Assembly (NCBI RefSeq): GCF_001517085.1
Contig: NZ_LRAC01000130.1
Span: 28,231-92,230, forward strand
Reading direction: 5' to 3'
DNA from: Paenibacillus sp. DMB5
GTDB lineage: Bacteria > Bacillota > Bacilli > Paenibacillales > Paenibacillaceae
Length of the DNA: 64,000 nt
Shown: piece after piece, positions 17,550 to 26,973 of the stretch
How positions within the stretch are numbered: the first letter of the stretch is position 1
Layout: every line of letters starts with the position of its first letter
Notes under the pieces: generated by a model
Told to the model about the DNA's origin: nothing
Database searches by the model: none
Seen by the model: only the letters and a program-made list of their open reading frames with translations
Translations under genes and position numbers: made by a program

Positions 17550-18287
17550 ATGAAAACCGAACCCGCACAGGCGGAACTTGCTGTAGCTCCTGACGACAAC
17601 GAAGAAAGCTTCCTCCAGGGAGTCAAAGATTGTATCCCTACTCTGCTGGGTTATCTGAGCATCGGCTTTGCCGCCGGTGTTGTCGAGAAAACCGCCGGAC
17701 TCTCTCTGGCCGAAATCGCCTTGATTTCCATTATCCTGTACGCCGGGTCCGCCCAGTTTATCGCTGCCGGAATGATTGCTGCCGGCAGCACGGCGACCAG
17801 CATTATTATTACCATCCTGCTGGTCAATCTCCGGCATCTGCTGCTCAGTGCAGCCCTCTCGCCTTACTTCCGCCATCTGACACCGCTGCGCAATCTGCTG
17901 ATCGGCACACTGCTGACGGATGAAACCTTTGGTGTAGCAATTCAGAGAAGTGCACGCAAGAAGGCCATCAGTGAGAAATGGATGCACGGCCTGAATATTA
18001 CCGCTTATCTGAACTGGATCCTTGCCAATCTGGCTGGTGCAGTGCTTGGGCAATGGATTTCGAGTCCGGAGGAATGGGGCCTGGACTTTGCCCTCCCGGC
18101 TATGTTCATCGGACTGCTGGTGCTTACGCTTATCAGCAGAAGCAAATATGCCCTTGATATTACGGTCGGCCTCATTGCCATGATTATTGCAGTCGGCCTG
18201 TCCATCCTCTGGTCCCCCAGTATCGGGGTCATTGCCGCAGCGGTTATAGCCTCAACGATAGGAGCTGTGATGGAAAAATGGAAGTAA
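17550..18287 (+). CDS. azlC: Branched-chain amino acid exporter subunit AzlC
   Basis: A 245-residue AzlC/YgaZ protein, the large membrane subunit of a branched-chain amino acid exporter. Family marks are GVKDCIPTLLGYLSIGFAAG at the first helix, LYAGSAQFIAAGMIAAGS and LLVNLRHLLLSAALSPYF in helices 2-3, and TDETFGVA. About seven hydrophobic segments follow an acidic cytoplasmic N-terminus of about 20 residues. GAAAGGAGG precedes the ATG. The end overlaps azlD by 10 bases, so the two are translationally coupled. In B. subtilis azlCD exports leucine analogues; the same role is inferred here. Confidence 0.92.
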   Translation: MKTEPAQAELAVAPDDNEESFLQGVKDCIPTLLGYLSIGFAAGVVEKTAGLSLAEIALISIILYAGSAQFIAAGMIAAGSTATSIIITILLVNLRHLLLSAALSPYFRHLTPLRNLLIGTLLTDETFGVAIQRSARKKAISEKWMHGLNITAYLNWILANLAGAVLGQWISSPEEWGLDFALPAMFIGLLVLTLISRSKYALDITVGLIAMIIAVGLSILWSPSIGVIAAAVIASTIGAVMEKWK

Positions 18288-18604
18288 GACCTGATATATT
18301 CCTCATTATACTGGGGGCGGCGCTGGTTACTTTTATACCGCGGGTGCTCCCGCTGATGCTGCTCAGCCGGATAAGCATCCCCGAATGGGGAATGCGCTGG
18401 CTGAATTACATGCCTATCGCCGTCATGTCCGCACTGGTTGCCCAGGAGCTGTTCATCGACGGCGGAAAGTTCTCGGCTCTGAACACGAATGTGGAGCTGA
18501 TCGCCGCCCTGCCGGCTTTCTGGGTTGCCATCAAAACCCGCAGCCTGCTGGGCACCGTCCTAACCGGTGTATTGGCGCTGATGCTGCTCAGGCTGCTGTT
18601 CTGA
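18278..18604 (+). CDS. azlD: Branched-chain amino acid exporter subunit AzlD
   Basis: A 108-residue AzlD/YgaH protein with four hydrophobic segments. LVTFIPRVLPLMLLSR is the conserved first-helix motif and WLNYMPIAVMSALVAQELF the second. The ATG lies within the end of azlC, a typical coupled arrangement. It ends just before a terminator. Confidence 0.92.
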   Translation: MEVRPDIFLIILGAALVTFIPRVLPLMLLSRISIPEWGMRWLNYMPIAVMSALVAQELFIDGGKFSALNTNVELIAALPAFWVAIKTRSLLGTVLTGVLALMLLRLLF

Positions 18605-18628
18605 TCCCGGTTTAATCGAAAGCCCTCT

Positions 18629-18663
18629 GCCCCGGAAGCGCTCAATGCCTCTCCGGGGCTTTT
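18629..18663 (+). terminator. Terminator after azlCD
   Basis: GCCCCGG-N17-CCGGGGC followed by TTTT, 25 bases after the azlD stop codon. Its 3' edge touches the stop of the convergent DUF4129 gene. Confidence 0.7.
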
Positions 18664-20005
18664 AGAGCTTCAGCTGCTTTTTGAGCTGGTCCAGCTGCCC
18701 GGACTCCTTGCCGGAAACCGAAGCCGGAGATTGTCCGTATCTGGCCTCATTATACAATTGCAGCAATTCTGCAGCCTGTACTTCACTATCGCTGCGTTCC
18801 CCCTTACGGGCCTGCTTCCGGTCCCCGGACCATTCCGCCACATCCGCTCCCGTCTCCCGGGGGGTCAGATGGCTCTTGATCCTGTAGCCTTCGGCCGCTC
18901 TGGCATTCAGCCAGTGGCGGTAGAGCCAGCGTACACGCTCATTACTGCCGTCCATAGCCTCCCAGCGGTCGCTCCTCCCCCCCAGCTTCAGCCGGTTTTT
19001 TACAAACTTCCGGAGGCTGTCCATGGTCTGCTCCCAGGCAAATATGCTCTCCTCTTCATCCTTGAACCCGGTCTGTTCCCGGGCGTTCTCCCTCCGCAGT
19101 ATAGACAGGATAGAATCAACTGCACGGCGGAAGATGCCGCTGCTGTTTCTGTACAGCCATCGCGCGCCAAAATAGAGTACTGCAAGCGCAATAACCGCCG
19201 CAAGTCCATAAAACACCACATCAAGAATCGCAGACAACAGTCCCGGCTCTTTAATTTCGGTCTGAAGGAATTCCTGGGTTGCCGGCATGTCCTGCCTTCT
19301 GATGGGTACTTCTTCTGATTTCGAGAACAGCCTGGACAGTAAACCGAATATCAGGTAGAACACGCCCATTAGCAGGGTTGCAATGACCTTGAGCGCACCT
19401 GATGCAAGTAAGGCTGCTGCGGCAACAAACAGCACCAGGGACAGCCGGTTATACCGCTTCATCCCGAAGGGCAGCCGTTCAGTTCCGGCTGCGAAGGAAT
19501 TGTAGCGCATAAAATTGAGGTTGGAATTCAGCAGAGCAAGGATAAGACACCCGCAGCCGCACCAGGTCAGCAGAGTCAGGCTATGCTGAAGCTCGGGAAC
19601 CCTTGCATATATAATAACCGCTGCGAAATACATCATAAGACCAATGGCATAAGTCTTTATTCCAAGTCCGCGGTCTGCCGCATTCATTCCCAGATAGGCG
19701 AACAAGGCGCAGACCAGCATAATCGGTAATGTATTAAATTCTGCTCCCCCCAGAATAAATCCGGCAGCAGCTCCAAGCGGCAGTGAAGCAAGAATCTGCA
19801 TCCACCTGCGATTGACCATATGCCGCAATAACACCCCTGACAGGGATAATACAGGCAGAATCAAATACCACGGAAACGGAGCCTGCCCTGGCTGCAGATA
19901 AACTTCAAGGAAAATCCATAGCGGGAGAAACAGTAACCCCTCAATTAGACACGCCATCCACAACCCAAGAGAAAACTTCAGCCGCTTGCCGAATCCGCTG
20001 CTCAT
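18662..20005 (-). CDS. Membrane protein with DUF4129 domain
   Basis: 447 residues. Hydrophobic segments fill about residues 10-205 (six to seven helices), a further helix is near 262-284 (VFYGLAAVIALAVLYFGARW), and the cytoplasmic C-terminus carries the DUF4129 pattern: VRWLYRHWLNARAAEGYRI, HLTPRETGADVAEW and LLQLYNEARYGQSP. It is the last gene of a MoxR-DUF58-DUF4129 unit and overlaps the DUF58 gene by 4 bases. In most relatives (TgpA-type) a transglutaminase core lies between the membrane part and DUF4129; none is visible here, so this is a shortened form. The role is unknown; the unit is often linked to cell-envelope or extracellular-protein processing. Confidence 0.75.
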   Translation of the reverse strand: MSSGFGKRLKFSLGLWMACLIEGLLFLPLWIFLEVYLQPGQAPFPWYLILPVLSLSGVLLRHMVNRRWMQILASLPLGAAAGFILGGAEFNTLPIMLVCALFAYLGMNAADRGLGIKTYAIGLMMYFAAVIIYARVPELQHSLTLLTWCGCGCLILALLNSNLNFMRYNSFAAGTERLPFGMKRYNRLSLVLFVAAAALLASGALKVIATLLMGVFYLIFGLLSRLFSKSEEVPIRRQDMPATQEFLQTEIKEPGLLSAILDVVFYGLAAVIALAVLYFGARWLYRNSSGIFRRAVDSILSILRRENAREQTGFKDEEESIFAWEQTMDSLRKFVKNRLKLGGRSDRWEAMDGSNERVRWLYRHWLNARAAEGYRIKSHLTPRETGADVAEWSGDRKQARKGERSDSEVQAAELLQLYNEARYGQSPASVSGKESGQLDQLKKQLKL

Positions 20006-21083
20006 GCGCTGTCCCTTCCTTCTCCGGGAATATCCAGCCAGGCCACACCATTGCCGAGCAGCCGCAGTTCCTCAGCCGCATGCATAAGCTCGGCTCCGCG
20101 GTGGCAGCTGATAATCAGGTAATCGTTATCAGTCGGGCTGTTCTCGGCCTCAAGCTCCAAGAGCCGCGACATTGGCAGGGTGCGGTCCAGCTGCAGGCGT
20201 GCAAGCAGGCCAAGCACCTCCAGTAGGCTTCCCGCCTTGGCGGCGTTCACGGCATCCGGCTCACCATCCAGTCTTCCATTGGACATTAATCCGATTTCAA
20301 GGCCGTGTCCGTCTGCATACTCCGCCACTGTTGCCGCGTAACGGATCCCCAGCTCAATCCGCTCCGTATCTGTAATATTGCGCCACATGTTATCACTGTT
20401 CTCCACGTTCAAGCAAATGATCAGTCTGACATCGGCAGTGTGATCCTTTTGATGCACCTGCATCATTCCGGTCCGGGCGGTGGCTTTCCAGTTCATGGCG
20501 CCGAGCGAGTCGCCCGGCCTGTATTCCCGGGTGCCTGCGGTCAGGAACGGGTCCTCCACAATCCAGCGTTTGACAGGAAGCTCTCCAAGCCAGCTGTGGA
20601 CAGGCAGCGGCAGCTCGTAGATATCCATCATCAGAGGATAGACAAGCAGCTCCAGCTGCAGCGGGAACTGCTTGCTGTTCCGGCTCATTCCGAACAGATC
20701 ACCGGTCGTCATCGTTACCGATTCCAGGCGGAACAGGCCCCGCTGCGTACAGCGGATCTGATGCCGGCGCTGATGTGCCGGTATGACCGCAGATAGAACA
20801 GGCTGATATGGTTCTGGTAAATCTCGCCGCTGCTGACACCAAGATTGTCCTGGCTGCCGAATTCAAGCCCCCGGGCAATGCTGGATTCCAGCCTCAGCCA
20901 GGGGAGCGGCAGCAGCTTGCGGTTGACAATCTCCTCTACCATCTCTATCTGCTCACCCTGATAGACGGCAGAAACAGAGAAATAACGGGAATAGCTGAGT
21001 TTTTTTAGCGCATTACGCTGGTAAATCACAGAGACAATCACCAGCAGCGAAAGTGTGCTGATAATAAACCAGGGAAGGGACAT
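20002..21083 (-). pseudogene. DUF58 domain protein, frameshifted
   Basis: One DUF58 gene split by a missing base. The first part (from ATG 21083) has two N-terminal hydrophobic stretches and runs to ISLFYLRSYRHI; the second part resumes with RRHQIRCTQRGLFRLESVTM and continues TTGDLFGMSR to the conserved DPFLTAGTREYRPGDSLGAM and WKATARTGMMQVHQ. Adding one G near 20770 (AGCGCC to AGGCGCC) restores YRHIRRRHQIRC and a 360-residue protein. The von Willebrand-like C-terminal half (VRLIICLNVEN) is intact. DUF58 proteins work with MoxR ATPases. The gene lies 3 bases after moxR and overlaps the DUF4129 gene. Sequencing error is the likeliest cause. Confidence 0.8.
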
Positions 21084-21086
21084 GGG

Positions 21087-22064
21087 CTACGCTCCCCTTC
21101 CGCCTCTTGCCGCCGGGACCGGTTCAGCCGGAACCTCCACTTCGCGCAGGATTTGCTGCACCGTTTCAGCAGCCTGACCCTCCCGCGCGCCCGGGCCGCG
21201 CTGAAGTACCAGCCGGTGTGCAAGCACCGGCCCGGCCACTGCCTTAATATCATCAGGGATTACATAATCCCTGCCCTGGATCAAGGCATAGCCCTGGGAT
21301 GCACGCAGCAGAGCGAAGCCTGCACGCGGGCTGGCACCGAGCTTGACGGCCGGCGCCTTGCGGGTTGCTTCCACAATCTGCATCAGGTAGGCCAGCAGAT
21401 CGTCGCTGATGTTCACTGCTGCCGCCAGACGCTGTGCCTCCTGAATCTGCTTCGCATCCGCTACTGCAGCCGTGTCATCCAGCGGGTTGTCCAGGCGGAA
21501 ACGCTGCAGAATCTTTACCCCTTCCTCAAAAGCCGGATATCCGGTCGTTATCCGCAGCAGGAACCGGTCCAGCTGGGCTTCCGGAAGCGGGAAGGTTCCC
21601 TGGCTGTCAACCGGGTTCTGTGTTGCAATTACCAGAAAGGGCGCTTCCAGCCCATGGGTCACACCGTCGATGGTAATCTGGCGCTCCTCCATGCATTCCA
21701 GCAGGCTGGACTGTGTCCGCGGGGTAGCACGGTTGATCTCGTCCGCCAGAAGAATGCTGGCAAATACCGGACCCGGACGGAATTCGAACTCACCGGTCTT
21801 CTGATTATAATAATTGATGCCGCTCAGATCGGAGGGCAATAAATCCGGGGTGAACTGGATCCGTTTGAACGGGCAGTCCAGGGAACGGGCCAGAGTTTTG
21901 GCCAGCAGGGTTTTCCCCGTACCGGGCACATCCTCCAGCAGCACGTGGCCGTTGGCCAGCAGCGCTGTGAGCAGCAGGTCAACTCCGGCCTCTTTTCCGA
22001 CTATAACCTTTGAGAGATTGTTACGGATTGAGCCGATGAGCTCGCCAGCCTCTTGAATATTCAT
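21087..22064 (-). CDS. MoxR family AAA+ ATPase
   Basis: A 325-residue AAA+ ATPase of the MoxR group, chaperone-like partners of DUF58/VWA proteins. Walker A is EDVPGTGKTLLAKTLA (about residues 45-60), Walker B is ILLADEINRATPRTQSSLLE, sensor 1 is VIATQNPVDSQGTFPLPEAQ, the arginine finger region is LDRFLLRI, and sensor 2 is ASPRAGFALLRASQG. ATG 22064 is preferred, with GGTGG 8 bases upstream; an in-frame ATG at 22079 has no spaced ribosome site. It heads the MoxR-DUF58-DUF4129 unit. Confidence 0.93.
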   Translation of the reverse strand: MNIQEAGELIGSIRNNLSKVIVGKEAGVDLLLTALLANGHVLLEDVPGTGKTLLAKTLARSLDCPFKRIQFTPDLLPSDLSGINYYNQKTGEFEFRPGPVFASILLADEINRATPRTQSSLLECMEERQITIDGVTHGLEAPFLVIATQNPVDSQGTFPLPEAQLDRFLLRITTGYPAFEEGVKILQRFRLDNPLDDTAAVADAKQIQEAQRLAAAVNISDDLLAYLMQIVEATRKAPAVKLGASPRAGFALLRASQGYALIQGRDYVIPDDIKAVAGPVLAHRLVLQRGPGAREGQAAETVQQILREVEVPAEPVPAARGGRGA

Positions 22065-22158
22065 GAAGCATTCCACCATCCTATCGTCTATAAGGTATGT
22101 ACTAAAGCTTAATCATACCAGAAAGCGCATCCAAATTATAATAAATAAGTCGCAGCAT

Positions 22159-23250
22159 TCAGCCTGCAGGCTTATTTATCTTCGATTTCAGGAAGGCTGT
22201 CATAGCGTAGTAGACGGGAATACATTCAACAGCCAGCCAGATGGCCGCCACAACGTATGAGTTGAAATCCTCGTGGTATCTGGTGATGTTGCGGGAATAG
22301 AGATAGGCGATGAGGACCGAACACAGGGTAAGGCCCGGAACCATCAGCTTCTTCCCCTTCTGCTTGGTCAGATACAGGGCACATTTGCTGGCCGCATAAA
22401 TTAGAAAGGAGCTGTGAATGAACATGGAAGCGGACCAGATACCGATCAGGATAGGGTCCAGATTTCCCAGAATATCGTCATGGGAAGAACTGCGCACCAT
22501 ATCGAGGTAAGGATACTGCAGATCTTTTCCCAGATGCGGCCCGAAATTAAGCATGGTGAGTGCCCACCCGGCCACCACAAGTACAGTCAGTACCAGTTCA
22601 GCAAGGAGAACCTTTTTCAGCATATTATTGTTAATTTTCAGCTCAGGCGCTACAAACAGGAACACCACCCATTCTGCAAACCATGAGGTTACAGCATATG
22701 CATCCCTTATTGTGATCCCTGGATCAAAGTAGTGGATAAACGCAGGCAGCATCTGAAAATTGGCATTCGGCAGAAAAAGATATAGAGAAAAGAATGTGGT
22801 GACAATAAGGAGCAGGAAAACACCGTCAGCCATATAAACGATCGTAGCCAATCCTTTGGCGGCCGTGTAAGCAATGACTATCCCCAGCACAAGCTGAATT
22901 AAGAGCGGAGGGGTTCCCCGCATATAATTCGATCCGAAGAACAGCACAAAATTTTCAATGTCCAGAGAAGCATAATAGACGGACCAGCATAACAATATGA
23001 ACACCATCAATCGATGACCCCACTTCCCCATGTACTGGTCACCGAACTGGACCCAGCCTTGGCCCGCCTTCAGCTTACCTACCTTTATCATAAAAAATAG
23101 CAGGATTACCGACAGCGCGCTGCCGATCAGCACCGATATCCAGCCCTGATATCCTGAACCGGTAATGATAATGGGTATCAGAAAAATGGACGTTTGGGAG
23201 TTGAAATAGACCAGGCTGAAACGGAACATTTGCCAGTTTGTTGTACGCAT
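22159..23250 (-). CDS. Spore germination permease, GerAB family
   Basis: A 363-residue integral membrane protein with about ten hydrophobic segments, the B subunit of a GerA-type germinant receptor in the spore inner membrane. It belongs to the amino acid/polyamine transporter fold: MFRFSLVYFNSQTSIFLIPI, WVQFGDQYMGKWGHR and the late LGNLDPILIGIWSASMF are typical. B subunits form the germinant-binding pocket. ATG 23250 is chosen because AGGAGGGCTT lies just before it; the upstream in-frame TTG/ATG region belongs to the end of the previous gene. It is the last of the gerAA-gerAC-gerAB set. Germinant specificity cannot be read. Confidence 0.92.
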   Translation of the reverse strand: MRTTNWQMFRFSLVYFNSQTSIFLIPIIITGSGYQGWISVLIGSALSVILLFFMIKVGKLKAGQGWVQFGDQYMGKWGHRLMVFILLCWSVYYASLDIENFVLFFGSNYMRGTPPLLIQLVLGIVIAYTAAKGLATIVYMADGVFLLLIVTTFFSLYLFLPNANFQMLPAFIHYFDPGITIRDAYAVTSWFAEWVVFLFVAPELKINNNMLKKVLLAELVLTVLVVAGWALTMLNFGPHLGKDLQYPYLDMVRSSSHDDILGNLDPILIGIWSASMFIHSSFLIYAASKCALYLTKQKGKKLMVPGLTLCSVLIAYLYSRNITRYHEDFNSYVVAAIWLAVECIPVYYAMTAFLKSKINKPAG

Positions 23251-23272
23251 AAGCCCTCCTTCTCCCGACCCT

Positions 23273-24424
23273 TTATTTGCTTGCCCCAAAATCAACAATG
23301 CTTATATCTGTCGTCACAATGATCTCTGCGCGGGTATAGTATTCATTCCAGCGTTCTTTTAGCTTCTTCCATTCCCTAGGGTGGTTCCACTCAAGCAGCA
23401 TCCCAAGCTGTAGAACATCTGCTCCCGCTTCCTGAGTATGCTCTATTGCTTTCTTCACTTCTGAAGTAATCCGCTCCTCTAACTTGCGCCGGATCAGACT
23501 GCTGTGATCAATGGCCTCGTCCGTATTATTATCATCAAAAAGAGTGACACTGGCCTTTCCCTTCAATTTGATGTAGAAAACAGGCCCGTCTGCTGTAATC
23601 CGTACCTTTCTGGATACAGTATTATTATAGAAAAGAGCGCTCGCCTTTCCTTTGCTTTCCTGCTCGTTCCACATTACAGTGTACATAGGAAGTGTTACAT
23701 GCCCGGACAGGTCTCCGGCGGCCCAGGAAAGCGCCCTGCTCTCATCGCTGTTTAAGGTTCCTGTCATTTTCATACCGCTGAAGAGCATCACCCCCTGCAC
23801 CCCTGCCCACTTCACCGGCTCACCCTGATCTTTCTCCTCCTTCTCGCCAAACGACAGAAAGTTCATGGCATATCCCATATTGTTGGACTCCGCGAGCAGA
23901 CAATCCCGTATGGTTGTAGCGTAAGTCAGGTTCAGCTCCGAAAAGTTTCTCAGCACCTGGGACGGCAGCTGCTCAAAGATTGCGGATAATCCGGCGATCT
24001 CCTTGGCCTTACCCGGAGCTGCCATGATGTAGGTACCTATCGGAATCTCCGGCTGCCGCTTACACCATTCAAGCAGTTCATGGATACCGTTTGCCGCATA
24101 CTCTTTGCCGATGACAATCGCTTTGATATGTGAGATTTCCAGACGGCGGGAGAGATCCTTTTGAATCATGATTATGGCATCCGTAATTGAGTGCGCCGTT
24201 TTGGTTACTGTTGAATAGCTTTTTCCCTGGGCAGTTCCGGATTGTGTACCGGATACCAGACGGTTAGGCAGCGGCGAGCTGATGGATAGTTCAACCGTTC
24301 CGGGCTCCGCTCCGGCGTCTATATAGATTCCGAAAATAAACGTCAGCTGATCCAGCTCAATCTTGGAGCAGCCGGTCAGGTTGAGCAGCAGCAGCAGAGC
24401 CAGTCCCAGCTTGAGCAGCTTCAT
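23273..24424 (-). CDS. Spore germination lipoprotein, GerAC family
   Basis: A 383-residue lipoprotein, the C subunit of a GerA-type germinant receptor on the outer face of the spore inner membrane. Residues 1-19 form a lipoprotein signal ending NLTGC. Conserved pieces are WDR-loop equivalent IELDQLTFIFGIYIDAG, SRRLEISHIKAIVIGKEYA, and the C-terminal RAEIIVTTDISIVDFG. The canonical ELWDR near the cysteine reads KIELDQ here, a mild departure. It overlaps the end of gerAA by 4 bases. The order A-C-B differs from the common A-B-C order but is seen in other Bacillales. Confidence 0.92.
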   Translation of the reverse strand: MKLLKLGLALLLLLNLTGCSKIELDQLTFIFGIYIDAGAEPGTVELSISSPLPNRLVSGTQSGTAQGKSYSTVTKTAHSITDAIIMIQKDLSRRLEISHIKAIVIGKEYAANGIHELLEWCKRQPEIPIGTYIMAAPGKAKEIAGLSAIFEQLPSQVLRNFSELNLTYATTIRDCLLAESNNMGYAMNFLSFGEKEEKDQGEPVKWAGVQGVMLFSGMKMTGTLNSDESRALSWAAGDLSGHVTLPMYTVMWNEQESKGKASALFYNNTVSRKVRITADGPVFYIKLKGKASVTLFDDNNTDEAIDHSSLIRRKLEERITSEVKKAIEHTQEAGADVLQLGMLLEWNHPREWKKLKERWNEYYTRAEIIVTTDISIVDFGASK

Positions 24425-25869
24425 TTCGGTCTCTGCCTCCTGTCATTTGTACTGCCGGTAAAGGAGGTGCTCCGCTTGGTCATGAACGGGTTAGGAACAC
24501 GCAGCAGAGTATCCTTCCAGTCCTCCAGAATCAGCGGCGCTAACGGCTGCAGGTACGGCGTTCCAAATGATTTTAGATGCGCCAGATGCCCGTAAATAAT
24601 AAAGACAGCAACGATAACCCCCAGCAGTCCCATAGTGCCTCCAAACATCAGCAGCACGAACCGCAGCAGCCTGAAGGTTAGCCCCAGCTCCAGATGCGGA
24701 ATAATGTACGACGCAATCCCGGTTATCGAGACGACAATGACCATCGGTGCAGACACGATACCCGCCTGCACCGCTGCCTGGCCGATGACAATACCGCCGA
24801 TAATGGAAACGGTCTGTCCGACAGGCTTCGGAATCCGGGTGCCGGCTTCTCTGAGCGCTTCAAAGGTCAGCTCCATAATAAGGGCTTCCGTAAGCGCAGA
24901 GAAGGGAATGTTTTCGCGTGCAGCCGCAATGGTCAGCAGCAGGTCAGACGGAATAATCTGCGAATGAAACGTAGTGATCGCAACATATAAAGCCGGGAGC
25001 ACCATGGAAATCAGCGAAAAGAAAAAGCGGATAAGCCTGATCCAGCTACCGGCGTAAAAGCTCTGATAGTAATCTTCCGACGACTGCAGCAGCGATAAAA
25101 GGGTCACCGGCGTCAGTATGGCGGAAGGCGTACCGTCCTGCATTATGCCGACACGGCCTTCCATCAGCGAAGCAGCCACGGAATCGGGACGCTCCGTATA
25201 CTGGAAGACCGGAAAAGGCGAGAATTTGCCCTGCTTCACATGCTCGGCGATGGAGCTGATGCCAAGTACGCCGTCAATATTCAGATTAACCAGAACATCC
25301 TCAATCTCAGCAAGGATTTCCGGCTTGTAGAGGCCTTCAATATAGACTACATACACATCGGTCTTTGTGTATTTTCCGATAGAAAAGTGCTTGGTCTTCA
25401 GGTCAGCATGCTTGATCTTGTGGCGCAGCAGCGACAGATTGGTGGCCACATCCTCGATGAAGGCCTCCTGGGGCCCGATTACGACCAGCTCATTCTGCGA
25501 CTCGGAGACCGCTCTTTTCTGATAATGGGTAATCTCGAAGTAGTACAGAAACGGCAACCCTTCTATGCAGAGCACCGCATTGCCGCTGACAGCCAGCTCC
25601 ACCGCCCTGTCTATCTCATATACCTTGATATAGGGAATGGCAAAGGCTGATCCGTGATCCAGACGCTTTAGGAAGCCGGACCAGTCCGGCTCTGCATTGG
25701 CCTCGGACTTCAGCGGGGAAGCGACGAATTCCTGCAGGCTGAGGGTATCCACGATGGACGGGATATAGATCAGCATGCAGGAATGCCCGTGAATATTAAT
25801 AGACTGGTATACAGCATCGCTGCAGCCTCGCAGCTGGTCCTGTATGGCATCCAGAACACTTTCCGCCAT
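24421..25869 (-). CDS. Spore germination protein, GerAA family
   Basis: A 482-residue A subunit of a GerA-type germinant receptor. The N-terminal soluble region (to about 250) carries the paired subdomains, including GKYTKTDVYVVYIEGLYKPE and ITPVTLLSLLQSSEDYYQSF near the junction. Five to six membrane helices follow; PSDLLLTIAAARENIPFSAL, EALIMELTFEALREAGTRIP and VGQTVSIIGGIVIGQAAVQAG are the family signature. GGAGGAGGCGGGAAGAA precedes the ATG. It stands 37 bases downstream of the DUF421 gene, so the two are probably one unit. Confidence 0.95.
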   Translation of the reverse strand: MAESVLDAIQDQLRGCSDAVYQSINIHGHSCMLIYIPSIVDTLSLQEFVASPLKSEANAEPDWSGFLKRLDHGSAFAIPYIKVYEIDRAVELAVSGNAVLCIEGLPFLYYFEITHYQKRAVSESQNELVVIGPQEAFIEDVATNLSLLRHKIKHADLKTKHFSIGKYTKTDVYVVYIEGLYKPEILAEIEDVLVNLNIDGVLGISSIAEHVKQGKFSPFPVFQYTERPDSVAASLMEGRVGIMQDGTPSAILTPVTLLSLLQSSEDYYQSFYAGSWIRLIRFFFSLISMVLPALYVAITTFHSQIIPSDLLLTIAAARENIPFSALTEALIMELTFEALREAGTRIPKPVGQTVSIIGGIVIGQAAVQAGIVSAPMVIVVSITGIASYIIPHLELGLTFRLLRFVLLMFGGTMGLLGVIVAVFIIYGHLAHLKSFGTPYLQPLAPLILEDWKDTLLRVPNPFMTKRSTSFTGSTNDRRQRPK

Positions 25870-25906
25870 TTCTTCCCGCCTCCTCCGGATATATGGTGAA
25901 TCTGAC

Positions 25907-26770
25907 TTAGTTTGCCTGAATATAGGGCTTTAATTCCTGAAGCAGCTTCTGCAGTCTGACCGAACTCTCTCCGTACATCTGCTTCGCTTCCTCATTGCTG
26001 GTGGACAGGCTGAACAGCTCCAGATCCGCTTCGCATTTTTTGAGAAGGGCATAGAGCTGGGGCTTGTCCTGGGGCTGCGGCACCCGCACCTTATCGGCAT
26101 ACAGATCAACCGTAAGCTCCCCGTAGGAATCCACCTGCCCGAGAAAAACATTTTCCACAGTAAGACCCTGTTTTTCCAGCTCCCCCTTCAGCCAGCTGCG
26201 CGACAAGTTCAGCGTATCAAGGGGTTCATCCAGTATTTTGCCGTCCATGATGACAGCCTGCGACTCCTTTTCGGGTGCCACCTTAATCCCAAGATCCTTG
26301 GGCGTCAGCGGCTGATTTTCCTTTTTGAGCAGAACATTAATAGCACCGTCCGACTCCATAATGGCAAACTCAACATCGGCCACCGTAAAAACATCCTTTT
26401 TGCGCAGCTCTTCCAGCAGTTCATCTGTAGTCAGCTTTTCTTTACGCAGCTTATCCTCCATAATCTTGCCGTCCTTGATCAGTACGGTTGATTTGAAATC
26501 AATGAAATCTCGGGCTTTCTTGCTTTTAATCTGCAGATATTCAATTCCCAGAGAAAAAGCTACCCAGACAACTAGCGCAATCAGGCCCAGATGCCATGTT
26601 TTGTCTGTATCCAGCGAGATGTATGCTGCCAGACTCCCCACTGTAATTCCTGTAATATACTCAAAAAAAGAAAGCTGTGAAACCTGTCTTTTGCCAAGCA
26701 GCTTGGTCAAAAAGAACAAGACTACAACAGCAAATATGGTTCGTACAACAACCTCAAGCCATTCCGGCAT
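25907..26770 (-). CDS. DUF421 (YetF-like) membrane protein with C-terminal DUF1657-like module
   Basis: A 287-residue protein. Three N-terminal helices (about 5-80) contain TKLLGKRQVSQLSFFEYITG and VGSLAAYISLD, the DUF421/YetF hallmark. Two small alpha/beta domains follow (STVLIKDGKIMEDKLRKEKL; QAVIMDGKILDEPLDTLNL). The last 55 residues, LYALLKKCEADLELFSLSTS then NEEAKQMYGESSVRLQ, look like a fused DUF1657 domain: they share the LE-x-F-x-L-x-T-x-NEEAK pattern with the small protein encoded divergently at 26974. GGGGGATCAAC precedes ATG 26770. It leads the gerA-type operon. In Bacillus, DUF421 and DUF1657 genes occur with spoVA genes in mobile spore heat-resistance operons, so a spore-membrane role is likely. 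Confidence 0.85.
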   Translation of the reverse strand: MPEWLEVVVRTIFAVVVLFFLTKLLGKRQVSQLSFFEYITGITVGSLAAYISLDTDKTWHLGLIALVVWVAFSLGIEYLQIKSKKARDFIDFKSTVLIKDGKIMEDKLRKEKLTTDELLEELRKKDVFTVADVEFAIMESDGAINVLLKKENQPLTPKDLGIKVAPEKESQAVIMDGKILDEPLDTLNLSRSWLKGELEKQGLTVENVFLGQVDSYGELTVDLYADKVRVPQPQDKPQLYALLKKCEADLELFSLSTSNEEAKQMYGESSVRLQKLLQELKPYIQAN

Positions 26771-26973
26771 GTTGATCCCCCCGTAAATTACAGTTATGTT
26801 CGTGCTTATGCCATATTCATTATTTGTCAAAAGAGGGGGGATTTACTCGCTGCTCTTCGAACTTCTGATATTTCTAATCAGAGCGTCTGCTTGAATTTTC
26901 CAGCATTACCCCCGGCTATACAGTCAATACTAGATGATAGCTGTTACTTATGAATGTGGAGGGATAACAAGTC

